DNA of 64,000 bases from Sneathiella sp. P13V-1 (GTDB taxonomy: Bacteria; Pseudomonadota; Alphaproteobacteria; Sneathiellales; Sneathiellaceae). The stretch is taken from NCBI RefSeq assembly GCF_015143595.1, contig NZ_WYEU01000001.1, positions 372,001 to 436,000 of the forward strand, given 5' to 3'. Below the pieces are notes generated by a model. The model made no database searches. It was not told the DNA's origin and worked only from the letters and a program-made list of their open reading frames with translations. The position numbers and the translations under genes were made by a program. Shown here one piece after another: positions 18,241-29,121 of this stretch (position 1 is its first letter; each line of letters opens with the position of its first letter).

Positions 18241-18364
18241 TTTTTCCCCAGAAACACCAGATAAAATATAAAGGAGCTGATATTCAATATAGTATCGATT
18301 TTAAAAGTAGCACCTCACAATCTGTTTATGTTTTAGTGATCCCGGGCAGAGGACGGAAATAGAT

Positions 18365-18943
18365 ATGACTGTTGAGACCACATCTGGCGGTGAGTATTTA
18401 GAAGGGCGTATCCTGATCGCCATGCCAACCATGAGTGATCCACGCTTCAAGAAGACCATCATTCTTCTCTGCACCCACAATGAAGAAGGTGCCATGGGGA
18501 TTGTCCTCAACAAAAATATTGAGGCTTTCACTTTCGGATCTTTACTGGAACAGCTTGAGATACAACATGACAACAGTCTCGATAAAACACGAGTGCATTT
18601 CGGCGGACCTGTAGACGCAGAACGGGGGTTTATTCTCCATTCCACAGATACTATTCAGGAAAACTCCACTGTCATTGGTGAGGGTATCGCCTTAACCGCA
18701 ACACTGGATATGTTGGAGAGGATGGCAACAGGAGAAGGACCTGATAGCAGCTTTATTGCCCTTGGCTATGCGGGTTGGGGGCCTGGTCAATTGGAAGCTG
18801 AAATTCAAAGCAATGGCTGGCTTGTGGTGGATGCAGACCCTGAGCTTGTCTTCAGTGAGCAGATAGGCGGCAAATGGCAGGCAGCCATTGATAAACTTGG
18901 TTTTGATCCGGGATTATTGTCTATGGATGCCGGGCACGCTTAA
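18365..18943 (+). CDS. YqgE/AlgH family protein
   Basis: 192 residues of the UPF0301 family, with no established biochemical role. Family motifs are clear: LEGRILIAMPTMSDPRF near the N-terminus, GAMGIVLNK, VHFGGPVDAERGFILH, then FIALGYAGWGPGQLEAEI and NGWLVVDAD. Cytosolic, without signal peptide or membrane helix. The ATG is preceded by GAGGACGGAAA. It is convergent with the GNAT gene, 6 bp apart, with no clear terminator between. Confidence 0.93.
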   Translation: MTVETTSGGEYLEGRILIAMPTMSDPRFKKTIILLCTHNEEGAMGIVLNKNIEAFTFGSLLEQLEIQHDNSLDKTRVHFGGPVDAERGFILHSTDTIQENSTVIGEGIALTATLDMLERMATGEGPDSSFIALGYAGWGPGQLEAEIQSNGWLVVDADPELVFSEQIGGKWQAAIDKLGFDPGLLSMDAGHA

Positions 18944-18949
18944 AAGACC

Positions 18950-19546
18950 TTAATCTTCTGTGACGTTTCCAATTGGATCGTCTTTTAAAATTGCAAATAG
19001 CAGATGGTCCTGCCAGATCCCGTTGATACAAAGATATTGACGGGCATACCCTTCCCGAGAGAATCCAGCCTTTACCAGCAATGATGCACTTGGGACATTT
19101 TCAGGAAGACACGCCGCTTCGATCCGGCGAAGACCATATTCCTTAAACAGAACCGGCAATAACTCAGTTATCGCTTCATACATATATCCCTGACGGATAT
19201 AGGGAAGACCTGTCCAGTATCCCATGGTGCCAGTCTGGGCAACACCGCGGCGGACATTCCCAACGGTGATACTGCCGATTAATTTGTCATCGCTACGCCT
19301 GAACAGAAAAAAAGCGTATCCTGCGTCCGCACGCGCATCATGGGCATAGCGCCGAACGCGATCCCTAAAGCTGCGCTGGGTCAGGGTGTCTTTTTGCCAT
19401 AGCGGCTCCCATGGGACAAGGTGCTGTCGGCTTCCTTCTCGGACAGCTGCCCATTTTTCCCAGTCTTCATTTTCTGGCGCACGTATATATAAACGATCTG
19501 TCTTGATCGTTGAAAATCGGCGAATACCCAAAAGATTTTTTAACAA
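18950..19546 (-). CDS. GNAT family N-acetyltransferase, RimJ-like
   Basis: 198 residues of the RimJ/RimL group that acetylates protein N-termini or small amines. Visible: KTDRLYIRAPENEDWEKWA at the N-terminus, the acetyl-CoA strand LIGSITVGNVRRGVAQTGTMGY, helix YMYEAITELLPVLFKEYGL, and the C-terminal RRIEAACLPENVPSASLLVKAGF stretch with ENVPS, the usual GNAT end motif. It lies 45 bp after the M16 peptidase gene and is probably co-transcribed with thrC and that peptidase. This neighbour set is common in alphaproteobacteria. The true substrate is unknown. Confidence 0.9.
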   Translation of the reverse strand: MLKNLLGIRRFSTIKTDRLYIRAPENEDWEKWAAVREGSRQHLVPWEPLWQKDTLTQRSFRDRVRRYAHDARADAGYAFFLFRRSDDKLIGSITVGNVRRGVAQTGTMGYWTGLPYIRQGYMYEAITELLPVLFKEYGLRRIEAACLPENVPSASLLVKAGFSREGYARQYLCINGIWQDHLLFAILKDDPIGNVTED

Positions 19547-19591
19547 GCCAGGCCTCTTGTTTTCACCTGACGTTATTTAATCAGGTTTTTC

Positions 19592-20851
19592 TTATTGAAA
19601 TCTTGCCGCAAATCGATCGTAGGTTTCAAGATTTTTTAAAGGGCCAAGGGCAGCAATTGTTGGTGTTGCACCAATAAAAAGACTTTTGGCAAGGCTCGTT
19701 ACCTGATCCAGGGTGACACTATCAATTTCCTGTGCAATTTCTGCAGCGGGGATCACGCGGTCATATATCAGCATCTGACGCGCATGAACTTCACACCGTG
19801 CTGCAGGGCTTTCCTGCCCCATCAAAAGTCCGGCTTTTTGCTGCGCCCGTGCACGAGACAGCTCTTCTTCTGTGATATTTTCAGTAGCTTTGTGAAGCTC
19901 ATCCACAATCACAGAGGACAGATCCTTGATCTGGTTTTCGCCTGTTCCTGCATAGACGGTAAACAGACCTGAATCCATAAATGACGATGAGAAAGAGAAG
20001 ATCGAATAACAAAGCCCGCGATTTTCACGAACTTCCTGAAACAACCGAGAAGACATGCCTCCGCCCAGCAGCGCCGACAAAATCTGCAATGCGTAAAAAT
20101 CATCGTGGGAGTACGCGAAGCCCGGAACTGTCAACGCAAAATGCACCTGCTCCAGATCCCGCTCTTCCCTGTAATCGCCCCCGACATAGCTGGCAGGTTC
20201 CATATCAGACTTGCTGTTCGTTGGCAGATGGTCAAACATTTTGGAGGCCAGATCGACCATTCGCTCATGCTCAACCCCACCAGACGCACTTAGAACCATT
20301 CGAGGCGCACTGTAACGTTCAGTCATGTAGCCTGAGATCATTTCCCGGCTAAAGCCGCGCACACGTTCCGCCGTACCAAGGATAGAACGTCCTAGGGATT
20401 GCTTTGGAAATGCGGTTTCCTGCAAGTGATCAAAGATAATATCGTCTGGCGTATCATTGGTCTGACCAATTTCCTGAACGATCACCTCTTTTTCACGGGT
20501 AAGTTCGGTTTCATCAAAAGTTGAGTTTTGCAAAATATCCGAGAGGATATCCACTGCAAGCGGGGTATCTTCTTGCAAAACCCGTGCATAGTAAGCGGTT
20601 TGATCGCGACTGGTATAAGCGTTCAGATGTCCGCCAACAGCTTCGATCGTTTCCGCAATTTCCTTTGCACTGCGCTTCTCCGTACCCTTAAATGCCATAT
20701 GTTCCAACACATGGGAGATTCCATTCTCTGCAACGGTTTCATGGCGGGCACCTGTGTTCACCCACACGCCAACAGCCGCTGTTTCAAGGTGCGGCATAGG
20801 GTCAGTGATTACACAAAGGCCATTTTCTAGGGTAGTGACGGACTGCGTCAT
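19592..20851 (-). CDS. M16 family zinc metallopeptidase
   Basis: 419 residues, similar to the beta subunit of mitochondrial processing peptidase. The inverted zinc motif HxxEH is at 47-51 (ISHVLEHMAFKG), with the downstream glutamate expected in the ENSTFDETELTREKEVIVQEI region. C-terminal features include the Gly-rich LLGGGMSSRLFQEVREN stretch. No signal peptide is visible. It lies 20 bp downstream of thrC, a conserved pairing. The substrate is not known; members process peptides including leader fragments. Confidence 0.94.
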   Translation of the reverse strand: MTQSVTTLENGLCVITDPMPHLETAAVGVWVNTGARHETVAENGISHVLEHMAFKGTEKRSAKEIAETIEAVGGHLNAYTSRDQTAYYARVLQEDTPLAVDILSDILQNSTFDETELTREKEVIVQEIGQTNDTPDDIIFDHLQETAFPKQSLGRSILGTAERVRGFSREMISGYMTERYSAPRMVLSASGGVEHERMVDLASKMFDHLPTNSKSDMEPASYVGGDYREERDLEQVHFALTVPGFAYSHDDFYALQILSALLGGGMSSRLFQEVRENRGLCYSIFSFSSSFMDSGLFTVYAGTGENQIKDLSSVIVDELHKATENITEEELSRARAQQKAGLLMGQESPAARCEVHARQMLIYDRVIPAAEIAQEIDSVTLDQVTSLAKSLFIGATPTIAALGPLKNLETYDRFAARFQ

Positions 20852-20871
20852 ATAACAACTTTCACTTCAAC

Positions 20872-22263
20872 TTATTTAATGCGGGATCTTTCCCTGATAT
20901 AGGACTGAACAGCCTGAATGTCATTGGGTAGAACATCAAGTTTTTCTTCCCGATCAAAAAGGCCTGCCATATGTGGGGGCAAGTCCGGATAAATTCCAGT
21001 GGCCTTTTCCACGGCAGCAGGAAATTTTGCAGGATGAGCAGTCGACAGGGTCACCATCGGCACCTCTTTTGACTTCTTACAATCCGCAGCTACCTTCAAG
21101 CCAACCGCTGTATGCGGGTCTACAAGTTTTGCACTTTTCTCAAGCGTTTCCTTGATTGTTGCCAGTGTTTCCTCTTCGTTACAGGCCCCTGCGGAGAAGA
21201 TAATCTGATTCAACTGCTTCATATCAACAGCAAAGCCATCCTTCTCATCCAGGTCCTTCATCAAGGACTTCACTTTTTCGCCATCTTGCGCACAAAGGTC
21301 AAAAAGCAGACGTTCAAAATTGCTGGATACCTGAATATCCATGCTTGGGCTGATGGTTGGGTTTACTCCTTCTTTACGGTACTCACCGGTGTTAAAGAAG
21401 CGGGATAAAATATCGTTACGGTTCGTTGCGACGATCAATTGTTCAATGGGTAGCCCCATTTTCTGCGCACAATACCCGGCGTAGATATCGCCAAAATTGC
21501 CGCTTGGGACAGAAAAAGCAACTTTCCGGTCCGGCGCGCCAAGGGACACCGCAGTTGTAAAGTAATATACAATCTGCGCCATCACACGGGCCCAGTTGAT
21601 GGAGTTTACCGCAGACACACCATATTCATCGCGAAAATCATGATCATTGAACATGGCCTTCACAAGAGCCTGACAATCGTCAAAATCCCCCTCAATGGCA
21701 ATGTTATGAACGTTCGCATCCAAAACAGTTGTCATCTGACGGCGTTGAACGTCCGACACACGCCCTTTAGGATGCATGATAAAGATATCAACCGCATCGC
21801 GGCCACGTGTCGCCTCAATCGCAGCGGAACCAGTATCACCTGAGGTCGCGCCAACAATTGTGACTTTCTTGCCCTGACGCCCCAACAGGTGATCATATAG
21901 AAGGCCAAGCAACTGCAGCGCTACATCTTTAAAGGCGAGAGTTGGACCGTGATAGAGTTCCATCAGGAAATCGTTTTCAGAAAGCTGTGAAAGCGGCACA
22001 ACGGCTTTGTGGGAGAAAGAGCCGTAGGCCTTTTCCGTCATCTCCCGAAAGTCGCTTTCTGAAATGCTGTCTTCAACAAAGGGAAGCAGCACCTGGCAAG
22101 CGACTTCTGCGTAACTTTTGCCGGCAAGTCCGCGAATATCCTCTGGAGACATCTGTGGCCACGTCTTTGGCACGTAAAGACCGCCATCGCGAGCCAAGCC
22201 AGTAAGAACCACTTCTTCGAAATTCAATGTGGGCGCGTCACCACGGGTACTGATATACTGCAC
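20872..22263 (-). CDS. thrC: threonine synthase
   Basis: Converts O-phosphohomoserine to threonine with PLP, completing the pathway begun by thrB at 14476. 463 residues; N-terminal YISTRGDAPTLNFEEVVLTGL, PLP lysine Lys112 in HGPTLAFKDVALQLLG, phosphate-binding GATSGDTGSAA, and the PSGNFGDIYAGY motif. The length fits the long (type 2, fungal/proteobacterial) class. First gene of thrC-M16-GNAT on the minus strand, 95 bp after the M32 peptidase gene. Confidence 0.97.
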   Translation of the reverse strand: MQYISTRGDAPTLNFEEVVLTGLARDGGLYVPKTWPQMSPEDIRGLAGKSYAEVACQVLLPFVEDSISESDFREMTEKAYGSFSHKAVVPLSQLSENDFLMELYHGPTLAFKDVALQLLGLLYDHLLGRQGKKVTIVGATSGDTGSAAIEATRGRDAVDIFIMHPKGRVSDVQRRQMTTVLDANVHNIAIEGDFDDCQALVKAMFNDHDFRDEYGVSAVNSINWARVMAQIVYYFTTAVSLGAPDRKVAFSVPSGNFGDIYAGYCAQKMGLPIEQLIVATNRNDILSRFFNTGEYRKEGVNPTISPSMDIQVSSNFERLLFDLCAQDGEKVKSLMKDLDEKDGFAVDMKQLNQIIFSAGACNEEETLATIKETLEKSAKLVDPHTAVGLKVAADCKKSKEVPMVTLSTAHPAKFPAAVEKATGIYPDLPPHMAGLFDREEKLDVLPNDIQAVQSYIRERSRIK

Positions 22264-22358
22264 CTTGGTATCTCCAGTATCTGAAATAGATCAACTCGTC
22301 CGTCCTACGCGACAGACCTCACCTTTCTATACCGACTGTTTGTTAAAAGACAGGCCTT

Positions 22359-23861
22359 TTATCGAGGAAGATAGCGGCTTTTCAGATGCTGTTTGAAAGC
22401 ATCCACACCCAGAGCAGAACCGGTTGCTTCCAGAAGAATTTCATCAGCGGATTTCAAACTGCCTTTTTGGTGGATATTTTCAGAAAGCCATTGGACGAGA
22501 GGCTTAAATTCTCCAGCCGCTACGTTGTTATCCAGTCCCGAAATATGAGTGTCTGCCGCCTGATATATCTGCGCAGCTGCCAAGGCCCCTAAAGTATAAG
22601 TTGGGAAATAGCCAATAGCACCGCCGGGCCAATGGATATCCTGAAGACATCCAAGTCGATCATTTTCAGGGCGCACACCGAGCAACTCTTCCATTCCTTC
22701 ATTCCATGCGGAAGGAAGATCTTTTACCTGCAAGTCACCAGACAACATTGCTTTTTCAAGTCGGTAGCGAAGAATCACGTGAAGGGGATAGGTCACCTCA
22801 TCGGCATCCACACGGATAAACCCCTTCTCCACATGGTGATAAAGGTTTTTGAGGTTTTCAAATTCCCACTCCTCACCAATAGCGCTAAACGCAGACTTCA
22901 ATTTGGGCTGGAGATAGCGAAGAAACGCCTCCCCACGGGAGAGCTGCATTTCAACCAGCAGAGATTGACTTTCATGCAGCGCCATTCCTCGTGCATCTCC
23001 CGCCGGTTGCCCACGCCACTCCTTGGGAAGATTTTGTTCGTACAACGCATGACCGGTTTCATGCAATGTCCCCATCAGGCTCTGGGTAAAATCGTCCTCT
23101 TCATATCTGGTGGTCAATCGCACATCGTCCGGAATGCCGCCGGTAAATGGATGATGGCTTGTATCTAGACGTCCCCGATCGAAGTTAAAGCCCAGATCCT
23201 TCATCAACTCAATACCGAGCGTTTTTTGAATTTCCAGATCGAACGGACCTTCTGGCCGTTTAAAATTTCCGTGCTCTTTCTGATATTCCAGAACCTCTTC
23301 GAGGAAGGAAGGGAGGAAATCCGCAAGGTCATCAAAAAGCGGATCAATCTGACTGCTTCTACAATCGGGCTCATACTCATCCAACAAGGCATCATAGGGT
23401 GCAAGTCCCAACACGTCCGATTTCACTTCAGCGATTTCGCGAACCAGATCCACAACCTTTGTCAAACTCGGTTGCAGGGCTTCAAAGTCATCGTTAAGGC
23501 GTGCTTCCCTCCAGATCATCTCACATTCAGAAGTGGCCCGTGAGAAGGCTTCGACGAGATCCACGGGAAGGGCATTGGCATGTTGCCAGCCTCGTTTCAT
23601 TTCCCGAAGGTTTGCTTGATCAGACGCAGACAGCGTTGCGGAATTTGACTCAGCCTGATCCAGTAGATCTTTCACTTTAGGATCGGTCATCATCTCGTGA
23701 CTGATCACACCTAGGACGGCCATGGTATCTGCACGAGATTCTGCGCCGCCATCAGGCATAACAACGGCGTTATCCCAACTTAAAATCGCACTTGCCCCAC
23801 CGAGAGCGGACATCTTATTAAAATGTGACCTCAGTTGCTCATAAGCTGAAATGTCAGTCAC
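22359..23861 (-). CDS. carboxypeptidase M32 (thermostable carboxypeptidase 1 family)
   Basis: Zinc metallocarboxypeptidase releasing C-terminal residues. 500 residues from the GTG at 23861, chosen because AAGGGG sits 6 nt before it; the ATG at 23867 lies against the ribosome binding site and is less likely. Active-site HEXXH is in GTLHETGHALYEQNLP, with further ligand motif HESQS. Also DxRxT-like DDVRLTTRYEEDD and IRVDADEVTYPLHVILR, both M32 signatures. The start lies inside the last codons of SURF1 (8 bp overlap), so it belongs to the tail of the oxidase operon. Confidence 0.93.
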   Translation of the reverse strand: MTDISAYEQLRSHFNKMSALGGASAILSWDNAVVMPDGGAESRADTMAVLGVISHEMMTDPKVKDLLDQAESNSATLSASDQANLREMKRGWQHANALPVDLVEAFSRATSECEMIWREARLNDDFEALQPSLTKVVDLVREIAEVKSDVLGLAPYDALLDEYEPDCRSSQIDPLFDDLADFLPSFLEEVLEYQKEHGNFKRPEGPFDLEIQKTLGIELMKDLGFNFDRGRLDTSHHPFTGGIPDDVRLTTRYEEDDFTQSLMGTLHETGHALYEQNLPKEWRGQPAGDARGMALHESQSLLVEMQLSRGEAFLRYLQPKLKSAFSAIGEEWEFENLKNLYHHVEKGFIRVDADEVTYPLHVILRYRLEKAMLSGDLQVKDLPSAWNEGMEELLGVRPENDRLGCLQDIHWPGGAIGYFPTYTLGALAAAQIYQAADTHISGLDNNVAAGEFKPLVQWLSENIHQKGSLKSADEILLEATGSALGVDAFKQHLKSRYLPR

Positions 23862-24579
23862 GCGCATCCCCTTTGCGAGCGCGGCGCATACCATAAAGGC
23901 CATATATCACCGCCATCGCCAATGCCAGGCCCAGCCATGTCAGACTATATTCAACATGGTTATTGGGAACCGTCACACGGGTCTGTCCCCCTTTGGGCCA
24001 ACCACCGGGAATTTCGAGATCATCAAGCTCAACAAACACCGGCTTCACTTCCAGTTTTAGATGTTTAGCCATTTGGTCAAGTTCACCGTAAAGCCACACG
24101 TTGGTCTCGGCGTTGCTGCCTGGCAGGAAATCGTATGATTTTGTCCAAGGTGCGCGGATGACCCCACTTACTGTTACCTCACCCGTCATATTCCCTTCAG
24201 CTCGGTGCTCTGCATCTTTCAAGCGTTCAGGCACCCATCCTCGGTTCACAAGAATTACATCGCCGCTATCCACCAAAGTAAATGGCGTGATGATCTGAAA
24301 ACCCTTTAGCCCTTTTACTGTGTGCGCAAAGAGATGAATTTCCTTGGAATGATCAAATTCACCGGTGATGGCGACGCGGCGGTAAACCCATGTATCCAGA
24401 TCAATGTCGCCAGATGGGAAGGCTTCTGCTTCCTGCGCCATCTGATCGGCCACATTCTGAAGTAGATCCACTTTCCAGAAATAACGGTTCAACTGCCAAA
24501 AACTTAAAGACAGAAGGATGAGGATGGCCGGAACCGTCATGACGGTTGGCCAGACGCCTGGGGAGAATTTTTTGATCAT
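23854..24579 (-). CDS. SURF1-family cytochrome oxidase assembly protein
   Basis: Inner-membrane protein that helps insert haem A into CtaD. 241 residues with two membrane helices: residues 10-30 (VWPTVMTVPAILILLSLSFW) and about 212-230. Between them is the periplasmic domain with family motifs YRRVAITGEFDHSKEIHLF, GFQIITPFTL, VLVNRGWVP, and PGGWPKGGQTRVTVPNNHVEY. It starts at TAATG shared with the DUF983 gene, so it is coupled. Part of ctaC-D-B-coxF-G-E. Confidence 0.94.
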   Translation of the reverse strand: MIKKFSPGVWPTVMTVPAILILLSLSFWQLNRYFWKVDLLQNVADQMAQEAEAFPSGDIDLDTWVYRRVAITGEFDHSKEIHLFAHTVKGLKGFQIITPFTLVDSGDVILVNRGWVPERLKDAEHRAEGNMTGEVTVSGVIRAPWTKSYDFLPGSNAETNVWLYGELDQMAKHLKLEVKPVFVELDDLEIPGGWPKGGQTRVTVPNNHVEYSLTWLGLALAMAVIYGLYGMRRARKGDARD

Positions 24580-24953
24580 TACTGAAGTTCAATATCCGAT
24601 GATGCTTTGTGGTAGTACTGTAGTGCAATCATCAAGGATTTTAAAGGCCGAAGCAGCCCCAATGAGAGGATTAGGATCGTAGGGAGCCAAATGGTCAGTT
24701 GCAGCCAGTATGGTGGGTGAAACGTAAATTCCATCCAAAAGGCCAATGCAACAACAATAAGTCCGACAATCAAAATAACAAAAACAGCGGGGCCATCCCC
24801 GCTGTCTATGGATTTCAGATCAAACCCGCATGTTTTACACACGGGCTCGACATCTATGTATGAGCGAAACAGCTTCCCTTTTCCACAGGACGGGCATTTG
24901 CAGGTGATGCCCGCCACATACGGGGAAACCTTATTCCGCTGCTCGTCGCTCAT
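24579..24953 (-). CDS. DUF983 family membrane protein
   Basis: 124 residues from the ATG at 24953 (MSDEQRNKVSPY), 14 bp after the ctaE stop. A longer in-frame start would run into ctaE. Two zinc-ribbon-like cysteine pairs, CKCPSCGKGKLF and CKTCGFD, are followed by two hydrophobic helices (AVFVILIVGLIVVALAFW and WLPTILILSLGLL). The family commonly sits between ctaE and SURF1 and may take part in oxidase assembly, but its role is not established. Its stop overlaps the SURF1 start. Confidence 0.9.
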   Translation of the reverse strand: MSDEQRNKVSPYVAGITCKCPSCGKGKLFRSYIDVEPVCKTCGFDLKSIDSGDGPAVFVILIVGLIVVALAFWMEFTFHPPYWLQLTIWLPTILILSLGLLRPLKSLMIALQYYHKASSDIELQ

Positions 24954-24967
24954 ATAAAGTGTCAGGC

Positions 24968-25765
24968 TTAAGCCGAACCCCACCAGTAAATGGCGACGAA
25001 CAGGAACAGCCACACAACGTCAACAAAGTGCCAGTACCAAGCGGCAGCTTCGAAGCCGAAGTGGTGATCAGATTTAAAGTGACCACGTGCAGCGCGGATC
25101 AAGCATACCAGCAGGAAGATTGTTCCAATCAGAACATGTGCACCGTGGAAGCCTGTTGCCATGTAGAAAGTGGAGGCGTAAATGCCATCCTGGAAGGCAA
25201 AGGCAGCGTGTGAATATTCATAAGCCTGAACACAGGTAAAGATCGCGCCCAGAACAACAGTAAGTGTCAGTCCCTGGATCAAACCCTTGCGGTCACCGTG
25301 CTGAAGTGCGTGGTGGGCCCATGTTACCGTTGTACCGGAAGTCAACAGGATCAAAGTGTTGATCAGTGGCAAGTGCCAAGGGTCAAAAGTCTGAATACCT
25401 TCCGGTGGCCAAACAGCACCAATTGCTTCTGTTGGGAAGAAGGCTGCGTTAAAATACGCCCAGAACCAGGCTACAAAGAACATCACTTCGGAAGCGATGA
25501 ACATGATCATGCCATAACGCAGACCAAGCTGAACAACCGGTGTGTGGTGACCCTGATGTTCGCCTTCTTTCACCACATCACGCCACCAGACATATGCTGT
25601 GTATAAGAGCATCAACATGCCGATGACAAAAACGGCGACACCTTTTTCATGCATCCACATTACGGCACCAATGGCAGTAATAAATGCGGACAAAGAGGCC
25701 AGCGCCGGCCATGGGCTTGGATCAACCAAGTGATAATCATGCTGTTTAGCGTGAGAATCTGCCAT
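24968..25765 (-). CDS. ctaE: cytochrome c oxidase subunit III
   Basis: Membrane subunit of the aa3 oxidase core. 265 residues from the ATG at 25765 ([20 protein letters not shown]), which sits 7 nt after GGAG. Seven hydrophobic helices are expected and visible; typical features are [11 protein letters not shown], the [17 protein letters not shown] region, the [13 protein letters not shown] loop and the C-terminal [18 protein letters not shown] stretch. It follows ctaG by about 60 bp that contains two small hairpins (25786-25799 and 25812-25829). Confidence 0.97.
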   Translation of the reverse strand: MADSHAKQHDYHLVDPSPWPALASLSAFITAIGAVMWMHEKGVAVFVIGMLMLLYTAYVWWRDVVKEGEHQGHHTPVVQLGLRYGMIMFIASEVMFFVAWFWAYFNAAFFPTEAIGAVWPPEGIQTFDPWHLPLINTLILLTSGTTVTWAHHALQHGDRKGLIQGLTLTVVLGAIFTCVQAYEYSHAAFAFQDGIYASTFYMATGFHGAHVLIGTIFLLVCLIRAARGHFKSDHHFGFEAAAWYWHFVDVVWLFLFVAIYWWGSA

Positions 25766-25785
25766 TTCTAACTCCTGCAATCCTC

Positions 25786-25829
25786 CCCGAGTTATCGGGT
25801 GTTAAAATAAGTGACCTTCCCTTTGGTCA
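25786..25829 (-). other. two short hairpins in the ctaG-ctaE spacer
   Basis: CCCGA/TCGGG (25786-25790 with 25795-25799) and TGACC/GGTCA (25812-25816 with 25825-25829, overlapping the ctaG stop). Neither has a U tract. They could tune processing or translation of ctaE mRNA; this is only a suggestion. Confidence 0.3.
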
Positions 25830-26438
25830 GTTTAATGAAGCGGATTTATCTTCCGCCGATACTTTTGTTTCCACCGAGGCGGAGTTGCTTTCTTTTTCAT
25901 CTTCTTCCGGTTCGGTCACGAAGAATGTGTAGGAAAGCGTAATTGTTTCAACTTCAAGCGTGTTTGGATCACTTGCAATTTCCGGGTCCACATAAAATGT
26001 CACCGGCATATCAACTCTTTCACCAGGTTTCAGTGTCTGTTCTGTAAAACAGAAGCACTCGATCTTTGTGAAATACTGACCCACTTTTTGCGGTGTAACG
26101 TTAAATGAAGCCGTTCCTGTTACCGTTTTATCGGTTGGATTCATGGCTTCATAAAAGGCAATACCCGTTTCACCGATACGAAGTTTAACTTTGCGTTCCA
26201 CCGGTTTGAAGTTCCACGGCATATCCTTAGCCGTATTGGCATCAAAATCGATGGTGATCATTTTATCCAGAATAACATCAGATTCTGCGTCAGCCCGTTG
26301 CGTTGTTCCGCCATATCCTGTGACACGGCAAAACAGATCGTAAAGCGGGACGGCCGCAAAAGACAGGCCCACCATACCCACTGCCATCAAGGCGAGGATA
26401 CCGGCAAGGCGTGCCGATTTTTTCTGGGATGCGCTCAA
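25827..26438 (-). CDS. ctaG: cytochrome c oxidase assembly protein CtaG (Cox11)
   Basis: Copper chaperone delivering Cu(B) to CtaD. 203 residues; an N-terminal membrane anchor (residues 11-30), the AVPLYDLFCRVTGYGGTTQ motif, and the copper motif CFCF in FTKIECFCFTEQTL within a periplasmic beta-sandwich. The start is TTG at 26438, supported by a very good ribosome binding site (GGAGGTG) 5-6 nt before it, located within the 3' end of the small gene upstream. It starts 1 bp into that gene's stop, so translation is likely coupled. Confidence 0.95.
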   Translation of the reverse strand: MSASQKKSARLAGILALMAVGMVGLSFAAVPLYDLFCRVTGYGGTTQRADAESDVILDKMITIDFDANTAKDMPWNFKPVERKVKLRIGETGIAFYEAMNPTDKTVTGTASFNVTPQKVGQYFTKIECFCFTEQTLKPGERVDMPVTFYVDPEIASDPNTLEVETITLSYTFFVTEPEEDEKESNSASVETKVSAEDKSASLN

Positions 26439-26560
26439 GAAACACCTCCGGTCAGTTTCGCAAGTGTGATCAGATAAAACAAAATCACCAGGGCTGCCAG
26501 AATACCTCCGACAACCAGATTGCGATTACGACGTTTCTGCTTCTCTTCATCAAGGGACAT
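26435..26560 (-). CDS. coxF: CoxF-like small single-helix membrane protein
   Basis: A 41-codon gene translated by hand: [14 protein letters not shown], a hydrophobic helix (LVVGGILAALVILFYLITL), then AKLTGGVS. An ATG 3 bp earlier (26563) gives 42 codons. It overlaps the ctaB stop and ends at TGA overlapping the TTG start of ctaG. It carries a basic N-terminus, one membrane span and a short tail with AKL. This position and layout match the small CoxF-type proteins between ctaB and ctaG in alphaproteobacterial oxidase operons. Role in oxidase assembly is inferred from position. Confidence 0.8.
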   Translation of the reverse strand: MSLDEEKQKRRNRNLVVGGILAALVILFYLITLAKLTGGVS

Positions 26561-27477
26561 CATACTAGACCTTTTACAATGGCTTCCCCGAGGAGAAGCG
26601 CAAAAATGAGGAAGAGATACAGCAAAGAGAAGGCGAAAAGCTGCTTTGCGCTTTTCTCATCTTTCTTCAGCCAAACCTTCACAGCACCAAACAGGAACAC
26701 ACCACCTAGAACAGCTGATCCTAACCCGTAAACAATGCCAGCGTAGCCAAGGAAATAAGGCATCACTGCAATTGGGAACAGAAGAACACTGTAAATGACC
26801 ACCTGACGGCGTGTGGCTTCGCGGCCAGCTACAACAGGCAACATCGGGACACCCGCATTTGCGTAGTCAATGTCGCGCCATAGCGACAACGCCCAGAAAT
26901 GCGGCGGAGTCCAGAAGAAGATAATCGCGAACAAGACCAAAGATTCAACACTGACATTTCCGGTCACAGCCGCCCAACCAATCATGGGAGGGAAAGCACC
27001 TGCGGCACCACCAATCACAATATTCTGTGGTGTCCGGCGTTTCAGCCACATGGTGTAAATGAAAATGTAGAACCCGATGGTAATCGCAAGCAATGTTGCA
27101 GCCACCAGATTGACGGCAAGTCCCATCAAAATGACAGACGCGACAGAAAGGGAGACCCCAACCGCCAGCGCTTCACCTGCTGTTACTTTACCAGATGGAA
27201 CCGGACGGTTCTTTGTACGCTCCATGATCTGATCGATATCAGCATCATACCACATGTTAATCGCACCGGAGGCACCTGCACCTACTGCGATACAGAGAAG
27301 CGCAGTGAACGCGAGGACCGGATGCAAGTCACCTGGGGCAACTGCCATACCAACAAGACCTGTGAAAACAACAAGTGACATCACCCGCGGCTTTAACAGG
27401 GCGAAATAGTCACTCGCCCGTGCCGATCCATAATCGGCGCGGGCTGTGTTTTCTGATGCAATGCTTGTGTCAGACAC
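26560..27477 (-). CDS. ctaB: protohaem IX farnesyltransferase
   Basis: Makes haem O from protohaem and farnesyl diphosphate, the first step to haem A for CtaD. 305 residues with about nine hydrophobic helices; prenyltransferase motif [20 protein letters not shown], and the second loop in [21 protein letters not shown]-terminus before helix 1 includes [18 protein letters not shown], a family signature. It lies 15 bp after ctaD. A haem A synthase (ctaA) is not in this window. Confidence 0.97.
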   Translation of the reverse strand: MSDTSIASENTARADYGSARASDYFALLKPRVMSLVVFTGLVGMAVAPGDLHPVLAFTALLCIAVGAGASGAINMWYDADIDQIMERTKNRPVPSGKVTAGEALAVGVSLSVASVILMGLAVNLVAATLLAITIGFYIFIYTMWLKRRTPQNIVIGGAAGAFPPMIGWAAVTGNVSVESLVLFAIIFFWTPPHFWALSLWRDIDYANAGVPMLPVVAGREATRRQVVIYSVLLFPIAVMPYFLGYAGIVYGLGSAVLGGVFLFGAVKVWLKKDEKSAKQLFAFSLLYLFLIFALLLGEAIVKGLV

Positions 27478-27492
27478 AAGAAGCTCCGTTTC

Positions 27493-29112
<1,620 letters not shown>

Positions 29113-29121
29113 CTAGCCGAT

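Noticed and set aside
22632-23168. 178-codon plus-strand frame
   Set aside because: Antisense to the M32 peptidase gene, no domain.
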